DNA from: Brienomyrus brachyistius
Lineage: Eukaryota; Chordata; Actinopteri; Osteoglossiformes; Mormyridae
DNA length: 64,000 bases
Reading direction: 5' to 3'
Assembly (NCBI RefSeq): GCF_023856365.1
Contig: NC_064535.1
Location: 9,444,363-9,508,362 of the forward strand
In this document: one piece after another, positions 1-12,099 of the stretch
How the letters are laid out: every line of letters starts with the position of its first letter
Position numbering within the stretch: position 1 is the stretch's first letter
Translations under genes and position numbers: made by a program
Notes under the pieces: model-generated
Databases searched by the model: none
The model's input: the letters and a program-made list of their open reading frames with translations, nothing else
Told to the model about the DNA's origin: nothing

Positions 1-49
1 ACAATTCATCATTTGAGCCAACAAACATCTGTTGCACAGCTTAATTAGA

Positions 50-310
50 TTGTGGTCCATCCATCCATCCATCCATCCATCCATCCATCCATCCATCCAT
101 CCATGCTCGCTTGTCCTAAGCAGGGTCACGAGGGCTCCAGAGCATTTCCCCGAAGCTACGGGTGCAAGGCAGAGATTAATCCAGGACGGGGCACCAAATC
201 ATCGCAGGGCACACAAGCCATACACCCACACTCACACCTATAAGCAATTTTGGTAACTGCAATTCACCTTAACATGTTTTTGAATTGTGGGGAGAAAACA
301 GGGGAACAAG
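50..310 (-). repeat. Dispersed fish repeat (GGTTAGCAC family) ending in (CCAT)12
   Basis: (CCAT)12 at 57-104 is followed by GAGGGCTCCAGAGC and GCAGGGCACACAAGCC, the reverse of the 3' half of the repeat seen complete at 37.4 kb. Lies in ABRAXAS2 intron 4 or beyond. Confidence 0.75.
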
Positions 311-568
311 ACAGACTATTAAAAAGAAAAACACACAACACATGGCAGAAAAACAGGAATTAAAGACAAAGACTTGTAGTTGCCATGAGCATAGAATTTA
401 ACCAGAAATGATCCAGCAAAATATTCAGAAATGAACATGTACAAATGTGTAAGTCAGTTTGGGAAAAGGCATTAGCTAAAAAACATAACATATATTAAAA
501 TAATTTTGTCCAAGCTTGTGGGAATGGGGTCTTTGTCTAGGTCAATGTTTCAAAGCAGCAAAACTTAC

Positions 569-635
569 TTTTCTTCTATCTTTGAGAATTTTGTTGAGGT
601 TCACTTCACTCACTTTACCTGCGTAGTCATAAAAG
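569..635 (-). CDS. abraxas2: ABRAXAS2 coding exon 4
   Basis: 67 bp after the strong acceptor cttgtttcag; reads [18 protein letters not shown] then DRRK, before donor GTAAGT, phase 0. No further exon was found between here and base 1. Confidence 0.9.
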
Positions 636-3619
636 CTGAAACAAGAGGCAGACTGATTAATATTCACTTTGTAACACTTGGACCTTGCCCTGGGATGGTT
701 GTTCCAGTTAGTTTAGCTGGGTATATTGTTAAATGAACAGACAAAACAGCAATTTAATTTAAGACGTTGATACAAATGATCAAATAAATGAAACGTTTAC
801 TGAAATGTATAAAGACATCTTACCTAAACAGTTGTGCACAAGGTTCATGGTTATGGATTTCTGTAAATATACAGCATATATATGAGGAAGAATTCTACAG
901 AATGCATGAACACACTAAATTTCAACACCGGTAATGTGTTAGTACTATTATCTTTATAATAAAATTACTACTACAACTATGTTCACTACTAGCACTATTA
1001 TTTTTGTTGTTATTATTACTGCATTATGTGTCATGTCTCCTCACAGGAAACCACCTAACCTCATGGCCTATGTTTATATTCTACCATTCATTACTTTGTG
1101 TAGTACCACCCCTAGGTCTTAAAATGTATATTTATATTTAAAAAAATGTGCATTTTATTATATATATTATATAAGCATACATGCATAAACATATATATGG
1201 ACACAATATTAAATGCATATATACAAAATATGCATTATATATATAGTTTCTGGAAACTATATACATACATGCATAAACACATATTTATACAATGTTTATA
1301 CACACACAATTTTATATTTATATGTAATTCTCTGTCCCTTTACATTGTGCTATTATGTTGATTTGCCTTATCCTGTTCATAACTGCTGCTGTAATGCTGA
1401 AAGCACCTTTTGTTTGCAGACATGCCTGAATGCTACTCTTTTGCTTAACATTTACTTCACCATATATAAACAACAAAAAAACATATGCTTACTTTTATTA
1501 ATAAACCTTGTTTCCATAAATGACATTGAGTAGGAACAGAGATCTTACCAACTACTTGGAGAAATTCAGTGTTGCTGATCTGAGCATCACTTATGCTAAA
1601 TGATTCCTCTCGCCTCACGTCCCCCAGCAAAAAACCTTCCTAAAGAAAGCAACATATTTTTTGCATTGTTACATTGCGACACACTGAAATCTGGTCTGCA
1701 GTTCAAATCCACTGAGAATAACTATAACACTATTACTAAAACATTACACGATAAGGAAAAACAAGAACGGCTCTATTCTAACAAAAACATTTAGCAAAAA
1801 CACCATTAATCATAGACGTGACTAACAAAACAATAAATCAGAACAGTTAAATGACATGACAGAAATCAGGCCCAAAGTCAAAAAAAGAAGATCGGCAAGC
1901 TGCCTTCCATTGCAGCATCATCAACTACTGGAATTGTTCCTGACGAATTTCCTGAGGTTCAATACAAAGTCATAAACCAAGGCAGATAAAAAGCTGTAAC
2001 CCAGGACCTTATGGGAGCACAGCCCCACTGCCTGGAAGAAGGTAAAGCTTCCAAGCTTTCTTCATTGCTGCTGTTAGCAGACTAAGGAAAAAAAACACGT
2101 TTAAACCATTTAAGGAGTTCTAAAATATTTAGGTGAAACAGCACCAAAACATTGCACATAAAGCTGACAATTAAGAAAATCAGCCAATTTAGTTGTCAAG
2201 CAAAACAGTAGCTGAAATGCACAGAGCAAACTTTAAACACAGAACTAATTCATTAAAAATGAGAATGCATCAGTGCCGCATTTGTTGTTCAATTCAAAAA
2301 GTCCTAAGCTAATTAAGCTGCAGACCTTTGCCAGACTAATTGTATAACATCTAGGACTAAGAAGAATCCAGTCAAGTGACAGAAAGTCCTAGGCATTCAC
2401 TTGACATTTGTCCTATGAAGTATAATTCTATACATCCTGGGACACACCTAATGACATCCAAGAATGATCCAAAACGAGTCCCGTGCTCCACTATACACAA
2501 TATAACTAAAAATGTCTTCTGGACATTTTACACTTACAAGAGACAAGACTTGTCTACAGTGGTGCGATATCTCATCCACTGGTTTACTTTTGTCTTTTAT
2601 TAAATACCATAAAGAAAATAAGAACTTAATTGAACATACTTTAAACTTCTTACACAAAGATATGGATAAATATTATATCCATCAGATCTCCATATATGGG
2701 AAATATAACAGATCAGCAATGGCATCTGTTTGACCATAACTCATCAGAAGCTTGTCAGTTTCAGACTACAGGCACACAGGATTTCCCTTAACATGTAGAG
2801 GCAAAGCTAAAACTAAACAAGAGCTAAACAAGCAACTTTAGTATTTTTTTTTTCTGGAAACTAATAATTTGCTTTCATGCCATAATCTGCAGAACAGTCA
2901 GGATACCAGCCATCATAAAACTGGCAAAATAACTCATGGTAATTTCTGATGACATATACATTCTTTTCGAATGTAACTAAATGCACTTCAATAATTCAAT
3001 AAATTCCTAATTTAAAATTGTATTTTAAAAAAACTCACAATCTCATACCAGAATTTTAACCTGAGGAATAAATAACTATGTTATTGACTGATGTTTACTA
3101 ATTAGGGAGCTAAACGAACAAACGTTTACTACTAACGCTGAAGCAAAACAAAAGGCTTCTCTTTCTGACCAAACTAATTATCGTCTCACAGGGCACAGCG
3201 CTCTCACAGGCTTGACTCAGTGGTCAACCGACTTTCTGTTCATATATGTGGTTTTGTATAGGTACAAAGTAATGTGTGAACAATGGCACAAAAACACAAA
3301 TCTATAGTCGATTAAACCCAGCTATACGGCAAGACACAAAACATTAGTCGCAAAATTACTATCAGATACCAAGTTAACTAAGAAGATAGTCCAGTTATTT
3401 AGCCAAATATGTCACTGTGAGCTGCAGCATTTTAAGATGACACTGGAGAAACTTGATACCCTTCACATAATGCACCGGAAATGACCAAACAAACCAAATA
3501 ACTCAACATATCCCTCTCAATTTTGATCAGCGACTTGGAATACTTACGTGGTCGGAGTTGCTGTTAGCACTGTGATAACACACAGAACTGAAAGTATAAC
3601 CTGAAATGGAAGCCGCCAT
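569..3619 (-). CDS. abraxas2: ABRAXAS2 (BRISC scaffold subunit), 5' part of gene
   Basis: Four coding exons read on the minus strand: 3548-3619, 1549-1639, 824-860 and 569-635, joined by canonical GT/AG introns with consistent phases. Together they encode 89 residues starting [20 protein letters not shown], followed by [31 protein letters not shown] and a segment ending ILKDRRK. These match the N-terminal MPN-like domain of ABRAXAS2 (ABRO1). In that family the protein is the scaffold of the cytoplasmic BRISC complex, which holds BRCC36 for cleavage of Lys63-linked ubiquitin. The downstream exons (rest of the MPN-like domain and the coiled coil) must lie beyond base 1, so the gene is cut by the window. 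In-frame ATGs exist upstream of 3619, but the conserved family start is at 3619. Its paralogue ABRAXAS1 is less likely because the first exon matches ABRAXAS2 specifically. Confidence 0.93.
824..860 (-). CDS. abraxas2: ABRAXAS2 coding exon 3 (37 bp)
   Basis: Small exon between acceptor tttacag and donor GTAAGA. With the phase-1 base from exon 2 it encodes [12 protein letters not shown] and two bases of a serine codon. Confidence 0.9.
1549..1639 (-). CDS. abraxas2: ABRAXAS2 coding exon 2
   Basis: 91 bp between acceptor tttag and donor GTAAGA; encodes [16 protein letters not shown] and then [14 protein letters not shown], ending in phase 1. This is the most conserved stretch of the family N-terminus. 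Confidence 0.93.
3548..3619 (-). CDS. abraxas2: ABRAXAS2 coding exon 1
   Basis: 24 codons from ATG at 3617-3619 (minus), ending SNSDH before donor GTAAGT. Phase 0. Confidence 0.93.
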
Positions 3620-3938
3620 AATGGAAGCTTCCCCACCTGCCCCACAATCCCCTACGGCCCAAATCTTCATTACGTCATGAACATCCGGTATCTTTTCAAG
3701 GTGTTCTGGGATATGTAGGCGGTGTGAAAAATAATAGACGTTCAGTATGCATATTGCAGGTACATTATTTTGCAACTCATGTACTTTATAATAACATTGT
3801 ACTCTAAACGTAAAGAGACTTTGAAATAATTATTTTTCTATACAACTTTTATTTTTTTTTGTTTATTTAACGGGTCCCTGTGTCCGTGCTAATAATGCTT
3901 CTTCCTGTGACTTCCTGGAAGGCGTGTCTTCTGACAGC
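3620..3938. promoter_or_regulatory. Probable bidirectional promoter of ABRAXAS2 and METTL10
   Basis: 319 bp separate the two divergent start codons. Visible sites are TTCTGGGATATGTAG at 3704-3718 (one mismatch from the ZNF143/SBS motif typical of bidirectional promoters), TTACGTCA at 3670-3677 (CRE/ATF) and two CTTCCTG-type ETS sites at about 3900-3918. GCCGCCAT at 3612-3619 overlaps the ABRAXAS2 start codon and resembles a YY1 site. The head-to-head layout is the same as in other vertebrates. The sites are seen; promoter function is inferred. Confidence 0.7.
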
Positions 3939-4057
3939 ATGGATTCGAAATTCAGCTCGCAGGTTTGTCACCATGCTGCTAGATGCGATGAAAAACAAAA
4001 AGAAGATGAAGATTTGGGCGAAGATTTCTTGCCTTCAAAGTTGGGAACAAAAGAGTA
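3939..4057 (+). CDS. eef1akmt2: METTL10 coding exon 1
   Basis: Encodes the acidic N-terminal leader through LGTKE; donor GTAAGT at 4058. Ends in phase 2. Confidence 0.88.
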
Positions 4058-7000
4058 GTAAGTAAATAAGCATTTAATTGTACAGATCGATTTTTATTCT
4101 ATTCATTTTCAATAGCTACTGACCTAATAAGTCGCGCTGTAATGGAAATTAAGTTTGTCCTGGAGCAGAAGTCGCAAAGCAGTTACGGTATATCCATCCC
4201 CCAGCCCTTCAACCTGGAGGCTGTCCTGTGCAGCAAAGGGAAGCAAGGCAGTGAAACACGGCACAAGATGATTTAACGACATTTATCCTTGGACTGCATG
4301 AAAGAATCGCAGCAATCCCGCGAAATCCGGAGAGAAAGTGTGACAACTCATACACACGGCGTGAGGGTTCATGTCCTTAACTTTGTATTATTATATATAT
4401 TATTTGTCTGTGTTTTAGTTGGGATGATGCCTATCAAAGAGAATTGCAAGCATTCGAAGACATAGGGGATGTCGGTGAGATATGGTAAAAATCTTACTCC
4501 GTGTTTTCACATTATGTGAGCAGTAAAATTATTCTGTATTTTAATGTATCAGACAATATACAGTACGAGAGGTTCGTTTACATAAAGTGTGTTTGTTTGT
4601 TTCCTTCTAGGTTTGGAGAGGAGAGCATGGAGCGTGTAGTCAGGTGGCTGGACAAAATGAAAATCCCCAGAAATGCTGCTATTCTTGATATTGGAACTGG
4701 AAACGGCGTCTTCCTTGTTGAACTGGTGCGTTTCATTAAAAATAAATGACCGCTAAGAAAATAACACGTCCTGTGTTGTTGCTCATGTACCGGTTTTGCA
4801 TCTCAAGGTGCATAGTAATTTAATATTTTGATGTAATTAATATAACCGCAGTTTTAATGAGGTATTGTGCTGTATTTGTCTGAAATATCCTTGTCTCGCA
4901 TTTAATTTTCCACAGGCTAAGCATGGATTTACAAATCTCACAGGGATAGATTATTCAACTTCAGCTGTGAAGCTGTCAAACAACATACTGGAGAAAGAAG
5001 CCTTATCCGGCGTAAAAGTTAAGGTAACTCCTTAACGAAACAGCTGCACAAGGTGTTACGCGGTGCTTTTTAAATATGTCTCCCATGTGTTTTTAGAAAT
5101 ATGATGATTTTTTTTTTTGTCATTTACCAGCAGCATGTACAAGAGCAAACAGTATTATGGAAAATGGTTTAATGCTGAATGCTGCAGTTCTGAAAGTGAA
5201 CAGCTGGTGGAAGCATTGGGCTTTACTGACAACTTTTAAGTCGACCCCCATTTCATCAAAGCTGGGGCAAAACAATTAAAACAGCACGCGATCAAGTGAA
5301 AAGGTTTAGCGGATCTTTTTAAAGATTCCTTCAGGTTTTAATTTTATTTCTATATCAAGCAGTCTACTGCTTGCACTGCTCTTACTGTTCAATGAAATAG
5401 TTACACTTTCCGTAGTATACTCTGGCCCAAGGATGCTTTTCCAGTGTGAGGAATCTCTGCCATGTTTATTTTGCAAGGGGAGAGACGGCACCAGAGAGGT
5501 GTTAAAAGTAATCAAGGGTAATCTTGTAAAAGTCTGACAAATTAACCGCCTCATTCACAACCAAGGTTGTTTCCACTTGCACTATGCATAGATTCATGCT
5601 GGATTTCCATATATGTGAGAATGGTGTTCTGTGGTAATGGATATCTTGGCAGATGGCATGGTGGAGTCAATATTGACCCTAGTTTTGGCACTTTTCTATT
5701 TATTGCTTAGTGTAGAGAATTTACTGCCAACAGGTAAGTCTCCCAGGCAGCAATGTCTGGAAAGTCACGTGATGAAACTCGAGCTCATCCTCCCTGTCAT
5801 ATCTAACTAGTTTTTTCTACCTCTCTGTAAGAATTTAGTTGGCCATTAATTTAGTTGGATGATGGTCAAGATAGTACAATGGAGTGGAGTCATACTGCAC
5901 AACCTACCAAAGTTCTTATCCATTGCACATGCTACAGTGGGGCTATGTGTCTCCCACTGGCAGGAGAATTGCTCCTTCAATGCCAAGCGAGTGCCCTGAA
6001 TGCATTACAGCATCAGACAAGAGCCTGCTGTCCATAAGAGATGTAACAAAACATAAAGGTCAACTGTCCAATGAGGTGGTCTGCGCCAAACAACATGACT
6101 CAATACCACAGCACAACTGTCCAATGTAGTGGTCTGCCCCAAACAACATGACTCAATACCACAGCACAACTGTCCAATGTAGTGGTCTGCCCCAAACAAC
6201 ATGACTCAATACCACAGCACAACTGTCCAATGTAGTGGTCTGCCCCAAACAACATGACTCAATACCACAGCACAACTGTCCAATGTAGTGGTCTGCCCCA
6301 AACAACATGACTCAATACCACAGCACAACTGTCCAATGAGGTGATCTGTCATAAACAACATGACTCAGTACCAGAGCACAACTGTCCAATGAGGTGGTCT
6401 GCGCCAAACAACATGACTCAATACCACAGCACAACTGTCCAATGAGGTGGTCTGCGCCAAACAACATGACTCAATACCACAGCACAACTGTCCAATGTAG
6501 TGGTCTGCCCCAAACAACATGACTCAATACCACAGCACAACTGTCCAATGAGGTGGTCTGCGCCAAACAACATGACTCAATACCACAGCACAACTGTCCA
6601 ATGTGGTGGTCTGTCATAAACAACATGACTCAATACCACAGCACAACTGTCCAATGAGGTGGTCTGCCCCAAACAACATGACTCAATACCACAGCACAAC
6701 TGTCCAAGGAGGTGGTCTGTCCCAAACAACATGACTCAGTACCACAGCACAACTGTCCAATGAGGTGGTCTGCCCCAACAACATGACTCAGTACCAGAGC
6801 ACAACTGTCCAATGAGGTGGTCTGTCCCAAACAACATGACTCAATACCACAGCACAACTGTCCAATGAGGTGGTCTGCCCCAACAACATGACTCAGTACC
6901 AGAGCACAACTGTACTGCAGAACATATTCTTTGCCATCAGTGCTATAAAAATACAGTCAGAAATAGCCTTTTGAATGTAGAAAATGGATCCGACTTGCAG

Positions 7001-8353
7001 CATTTCAAAATCTTTATACAATTTGTATGGTCTCCAACACCAGTGAGGGCCTATGTAAATTAATACCATTTTTACCTTATTTGCTTAAAAAAGTGTTAAT
7101 ACTTATGTATAAAAACATTATTATTGCTAAGGATAATGAATAGATAAAGATTTGTTTATTTGTGCTGAATTTAAATGGTTGGTTTTTTCCTCCTGTTTGA
7201 TTACAGGAAATGGACTTCCTTAGTTTCTCTGAGGAGTTGGGTAGTTTTGACATAAGTATAGACAAGGGCACATTCGATGCCATAACTCTCAATGTCAGTG
7301 CTAAGGATGATGGGAAAGAGCGCTACGTTAAAGCTCTTCAGGGAGTGCTCAGGATGGGTGGATTCTTTGTCATCACTTCCTGTAACTGGACTAAAGAGCA
7401 GCTGTTGGATATATTCAGCAATGGTGAGTGGCCTTCCAGTTAATGTCCAGATTCTGATGTCAGTGATGGCTATTATTTTAAAAGTGATGTGCAGTCATTT
7501 TCACTCTTTCTCGACGAAGCAGCAATTCCATGCTTTAAATGTGGCAAACTAGACAGTAACACTTTATATGAGGGGGCTCTGTTATGCAGGGTCTGACCAT
7601 AACATAAGGAGAAAGACCAGCGGTAAAATGAACACAAAGATTTACTGTTGTTAGACAAGTATTTACAATATTTACAAACAATTGATGATGATACAAGTTA
7701 CACATCTGCCCAAAAATAATATAGTACTACACTCAACATTAATGTGTTAATTATCCAGAAAAATAAGTGTTACTTAATGATCCCATGTTCGTTCATCATT
7801 AATTAGTCATGACTGTTCATGTATCTCATGCATTTACTATATTTGTTCATGATTTGTACTTGAGTAGTAACTGAGTTATTAATTTTAAGTTACTTGTGCC
7901 ATTTCAAGTAAACTTTCACCAACTAGTCTGTCACATGACTCTTTCTAAAATCTACTGGAGATGTTAGGGGTTATGGTTTAATGCAAGACGCTTAATTAAC
8001 GGGGGGGCAGATGCCCTCAGTCACTCCTCCCATTAATTCCCCAGGTATTAGTAACAGGAGAGAAAACTGACCAATCTGCCAGGCAGATTATTTGGAAATT
8101 CCAACCATTCAGATTGTCTTCTAAGATACAGAGATGTTCTAAGTTTATAAAATGTGAAATTCCAGGAAGGCCGACTTTAAAGTAAGGTTACAACCGCTGG
8201 ATGTATCTTATCTGCTTGTAATCACCACCTTTAAACGTGTCTGTACTCTGCCCTACAGGGTTCAAGTTCCTGCATGAGCTGCCAACACCTAGCTTTCAGT
8301 TTGGTGGCAGAACTGGAAATAATGTCACTGTCTTGGTTCTTGAACGAATATGA
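3939..8353 (+). CDS. eef1akmt2: EEF1A lysine methyltransferase 2 (METTL10), complete
   Basis: Six coding exons, 3939-4057, 4419-4484, 4611-4725, 4916-5023, 7207-7423 and 8259-8353, with canonical splice sites and matching phases, give 239 residues plus stop TGA. The family is a class I, seven-beta-strand S-adenosylmethionine-dependent methyltransferase that methylates a lysine (Lys318 in mammals) of translation elongation factor eEF1A. Visible hallmarks are SAM motif I ILDIGTGNG at residues 86-94, the acidic strand-2 motif GIDYS at 110-114, DKGTFDAI at 155-162 (motif post II) and the ITSCNWTKEQ segment at 192-201. The C-terminus ends FGGRTGNNVTVLVLERI. The start at 3939 opens a short acidic leader before LGTKEYWDDAYQRELQ; no upstream in-frame ATG is better supported. 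Intron 4 (5024-7206) carries a 53-bp minisatellite. Confidence 0.95.
4190..4380 (-). repeat. Possible decayed GGTTAGCAC-family repeat
   Basis: The stretch with TGGACTGCATGAAAGAAT and ACACACGGCGTGAGGGTT resembles the middle of the 37.4-kb repeat read in reverse. Weak, METTL10 intron 1. Confidence 0.3.
4419..4484 (+). CDS. eef1akmt2: METTL10 coding exon 2
   Basis: 66 bp after acceptor ttttag; encodes WDDAYQRELQAFEDIGDVGE and one more residue, matching the family's pre-motif helix. Confidence 0.93.
4611..4725 (+). CDS. eef1akmt2: METTL10 coding exon 3 (SAM motif I)
   Basis: Follows ttccttctag; completes the split Trp codon, then FGEESMERVVRWLDKMKIP and the SAM-binding ILDIGTGNGVFLVEL. Donor GTGCGT. 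Confidence 0.95.
4916..5023 (+). CDS. eef1akmt2: METTL10 coding exon 4
   Basis: 36 codons in phase 0, AKHGFTNLTGIDYSTSAVKL and onward to GVKVK; acceptor ccacag, donor GTAACT. Confidence 0.95.
6061..6907. repeat. 53-bp minisatellite, 16 tandem units
   Basis: Units start CAACTGTCC and repeat every 53 bp (starts at 6061, 6114, 6167, 6220 and so on; two units are 52 bp because one A is lost in CCCCAACAAC). Two variants alternate, GTAGTGGTCTGCCCC and GAGGTGGTCTGCGCC. Every unit contains TGACTCA and nearly every one GTCCAATG. It lies wholly in METTL10 intron 4. Confidence 0.97.
7207..7423 (+). CDS. eef1akmt2: METTL10 coding exon 5
   Basis: 217 bp after acceptor gattacag; holds DKGTFDAITLN, the GGFFVITSCNWTKEQ strand and helix, and ends in phase 1 before GTGAGT. 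Confidence 0.95.
8259..8353 (+). CDS. eef1akmt2: METTL10 coding exon 6 and stop
   Basis: Acceptor ccctacag; encodes FKFLHELPTPSFQFGGRTG to the terminal isoleucine, then TGA at 8351-8353. Confidence 0.94.
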
Positions 8354-9420
8354 GTTCTGATGTCACACCAAACAGCACTGCGTGACAAGCATCCCCCTGC
8401 TCTGTTACATTGTCAACAAAACATGTTTGTGTTCAGTTTACGACATAAGGATTTATTTTGGTTGAACATCCTGAAGAGTAACTTTCATTTTGACCTGGGT
8501 TTGTGAAATTGATAGGCCATTGCATGCTCTCAGTTTTAAACTATGTATAGCTATATTGATGGAGTCATTAAAAAGATCCTACCTCTCTTGTATAAATATG
8601 TCAAATTAAGGTTTTTTTTTTAATTGCCTAAAATGTCCTGGATTACTGCTTTCTTTGACCTTATATTTATTAAGAAAGGTTTCCATATTCAATTAGTTCT
8701 GCACTTTCTCTCATAGCATAAGGATATCATTTTCAATTTTGGTGTGGTTGATATATTTAGATATTATTAGTTTTAATGTCTTAAACATAAAACAGGAATA
8801 GAACAGTAGGTGGGGTTCTTCACTAACCTGTAATATTTCATTTTTTGTGGCGTTACTTTTTGCTTTTTGTCTACTGTCATCTGTTAATAGAATGAGGTCT
8901 TAACTCAAACAACATCACTTTATTTTTAGGCATTACGTAAAAAGCTTAAGAATCTGTACGCAATCACTTGGGAGGTTTTTTAATTATTACGCTGCCAATG
9001 AAGAAACCAGTAATCAAGTATCTTACGATCCAATATTACAGTGTTACCAGCGTTTTAATCTTTCTTAAGAATTCAAAAATTTCACTCTGGCAAATGAGGC
9101 TGCATGTTTTTAAGATTTTCCACAATATTTTTGTAAAGGCTATATGTACATTCCCGGACGTTTATCAAACTTCATATTAGTTGTACAAAAAATAGTTGAT
9201 TAGCAATAAATCAAAAATCTATCTCGGTTATTGGTTTAAAAACCAGGCGTTAAATGTATTGTGTGTTATTTTTTAATTGTATATCAAAAATGTTTCAATT
9301 ACTGTAGTGTGAAACATAGAAATGTATGGAGGTTGTATCACCAACATTTGGGCTCCAAATCCATGACTGTACAGTGTTAACTTTCAAAAGAAAAATAAAA
9401 TATCAGTGTTTTTCCATTGC
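8354..9420 (+). other. METTL10 3' untranslated region and downstream spacer
   Basis: AT-rich and without coding potential. An AATAAA at 9394-9399 is the clearest canonical poly(A) signal after the stop; a variant ATTAAA occurs near 8567. Which one is used cannot be decided from sequence. The rest, to about 10.08 kb, shows nothing recognisable. Confidence 0.4.
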
Positions 9421-10089
9421 TTGGACACCTGGTCTTATAATATGATTTTCACATATTGATTAAATTACTTATATAGCTGCGGTTTTAGTGGTTGTGCAGT
9501 AATGTGGAAATTGGGGGAAACCCTCTCCTCTACATTTCAGTCATAAACTTTGACACGCTAAGGAAGAAAAGAACTGCAACCTTGTTTCAGGGACCCAACA
9601 AAATATTAATTATGCAACTAACGAACATATTGAGTTTTTGTTAAATCTGACGTTTGGGTTTATTATTTTTTTCATGATGAAAGCCATGAAGATCTGCATC
9701 ACTTTAAAACTTGAACAAACCCAGAAATTCGTGTCGAATTTACTTACGGAGGGTACTTCAAATTTGAAAGACATAAAACGCGAACCATACTATATCAGAG
9801 ATCGATGCGCGACACATGGGAAAACTAACAGCAATGTTTATACACTTTCTATACTGGACTCCAGTAGTTCAATCAACCCTGCCCCCTCCCCGCACGCCAC
9901 TTTAAACAACTCGGACGTGCGCATATACGTGCAATTTTCAAGGGTGAGACGCCATTTATTTAACGTCTGCGATTCAAATATTATCCTTTCCTTGAGCTTC
10001 GTTATATTTGCATGTGTAAAGTATATATTTATAATTACTTGTGATACAGTAGAAACAATAAAGGTTGCGAATGGTGCGTGAAATCACTT

Positions 10090-10270
10090 TAAAGTGCTTC
10101 TTCGCACCCCCGCCCCGTCCCGCCGCAGAGATGGTTCGGCCGCGTGCGGATATCGTTACTGACAATGTTTAAGTTTGCGGTCTGCTGAGGGGCTGCTGGA
10201 TCCGGCCGCTCGCGCTCAGCTGGAGGACCGAGGTGCGCTGGAAGGTGCGCGCATGAGGGGTTAGCACGCC
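10090..10270 (+). promoter_or_regulatory. CpG-rich probable FAM53B promoter and first exon
   Basis: An abrupt GC- and CpG-rich island in AT-rich surroundings, with CCCGCCCCGTCCCGCCGC (Sp1/KLF-like) near 10109 and many CGs to 10253. It lies upstream of the FAM53B coding exons and downstream of METTL10, where a FAM53B 5' non-coding exon would be expected. No ORF of note. The exact transcription start and first splice donor were not determined. Confidence 0.55.
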
Positions 10271-12099
10271 TTTTCTGCTCTTTTGTTACGCAGGTCGAAG
10301 ATATATAACTGCACTTTTCCCACCAACACTGTCGATTATGTAGTTTAGCATTAAAATGAATAATACCATATACCTACCTGACTGCTGTTCGGGACTTTCG
10401 AACGCTAGAGTGTTCGGTATAAGCGAGGAATCTTCATTAAACGTTTTGTCTTTTAAGTTTTTAAGTAAGTAAGTGACACTTTCCAGGTGTTTCCTTGTCA
10501 CTTTCGATTTCTGATGTGATTAGTAGTCATTTTCTTGGCAATAGATGGTCTTAAGTATTATTAACGAGTTGGTTTGCTAGAAAGTCAACTAACAAGTTTG
10601 CTATTCTGCGAAGACCACGCGTGATGTGTAGTAGTTTGGTAAAGCAGCTGTATACATTAGACGATCAGTTATGGGAAAGTAATTCTGTCTGAATACATCA
10701 CTTTATTCTTTTTTCCCACCTCTGATCGTGTTTTCTTACTAAACCGCACATACATCCGCTTAAATCTAAAGTTTCATAAGTGATGTGCTTTGATTACTTA
10801 ATAGTTTTAGTATTGTAGCCTTTTTTTGTTTTGTCTGGTGGTGGTCTTGATACTCTTTTCTCTTTGCTTTTTGTAAATAAAAGATTCCATACTTTTGTGC
10901 GGTGTTTAGCAGTTGCAGTGCAGAACAGCTGTGTTATAGATCAGCCACCGAGGGGAGAAGCTGATTGAGAGATCATTTGCTTTGTTACTAGGATCTGTCC
11001 GGCTTCTTGGACAAAAGCATTCCTGCCTTCATGCCTCTTGTCTTGAAAACGACTGACGGCCAAAGCAAAAGAAAAAAAAATAGACTTAACCACGGGGTCT
11101 TGATACTGTAGGGGTCTGCATATTTCTTCCTGCGACCATGTGAGCTAACTTTTGAGCTAGAATTAGCAGGCAAGTTACAGCTCATAGGAGTGTGTTCGGA
11201 TTTTTTTTCAGGGATCTGCATAGTTTGTTTTATGACTTTGGTGATCTCTGTTGACACACGAGGAAGTTAGTGTTTTTCTTACAGAGATGTAGCTTAACGC
11301 ACCATATAGTTGACTGCCATAGTTTTCTAATTCAATACTTTCTTCATTTTATTTTGTGTTTCAGCTACAATAAAATGCTGGCTTTCATTGAACATGCAGA
11401 GAACTTCAACACTATTGTCATAGGGATAAAAGTAATGCAGAAGAAAAACACATTGCAGTGGATTGCACTGTAGTTTTGCAAGCAGGACTTGGCTGTTTAA
11501 TCTCTGCCTTGTCCTAACTGCATCTGCTGCCAGGTCTGGCCTGTGCTTCTGGTTTTTCCGTGTGATTAGTTGCAGTTTCCAGCATCTTTGAGTTGCCTTT
11601 GAACTGAGGTGACTGATTTAAGGTGACTGTGCAGGCAGCCTAGTTAATAAAAAAAAATACAAAAAATCAGAAGCTGTCCCCAAAGAACACTCAATTACTG
11701 CAAGAGGCAAGCATTTGTGAAAGCTCGGTGTTAGGAAATTGGAGTATAACATAAAAGGAAGGAATGCATTATGTATTATGCTGTTTTTCCTTATTTTCTT
11801 GATCTTTGTGTGTACTTTAGTCTTACTGAATAACAGACTTGCTATGGTGATATACTTCTATATGATTAGTTTTTCTTTTAAGATTTCTGCTGAATTTTGT
11901 TAGTCTTTGATTGGTTAGTAAGGTCTACAGTGTCTGGGTGAGAACAGTGCAGAACTTCATTTGGCCTAAATTCACAGATTTGTACCTGCTTCTTAAACGG
12001 GGTGGATGATGACAAATGAAATTCCACTCCAGTCCCTCTTTCTGTGCAATCCCGATCGATTTTGGCATATCCTGTGCAATTCTGTCTCTTGTTCCTTTA

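Noticed and set aside
6005..6857. Repeated-peptide ORFs on the minus strand of the 53-bp array
   Set aside because: Unit length is not a multiple of three and open frames simply rotate through the array; intronic, no start context.
9638..10081. 147-codon ORF before the FAM53B CpG island
   Set aside because: AT-rich, low-complexity amino acid use, no domain; no splice context.
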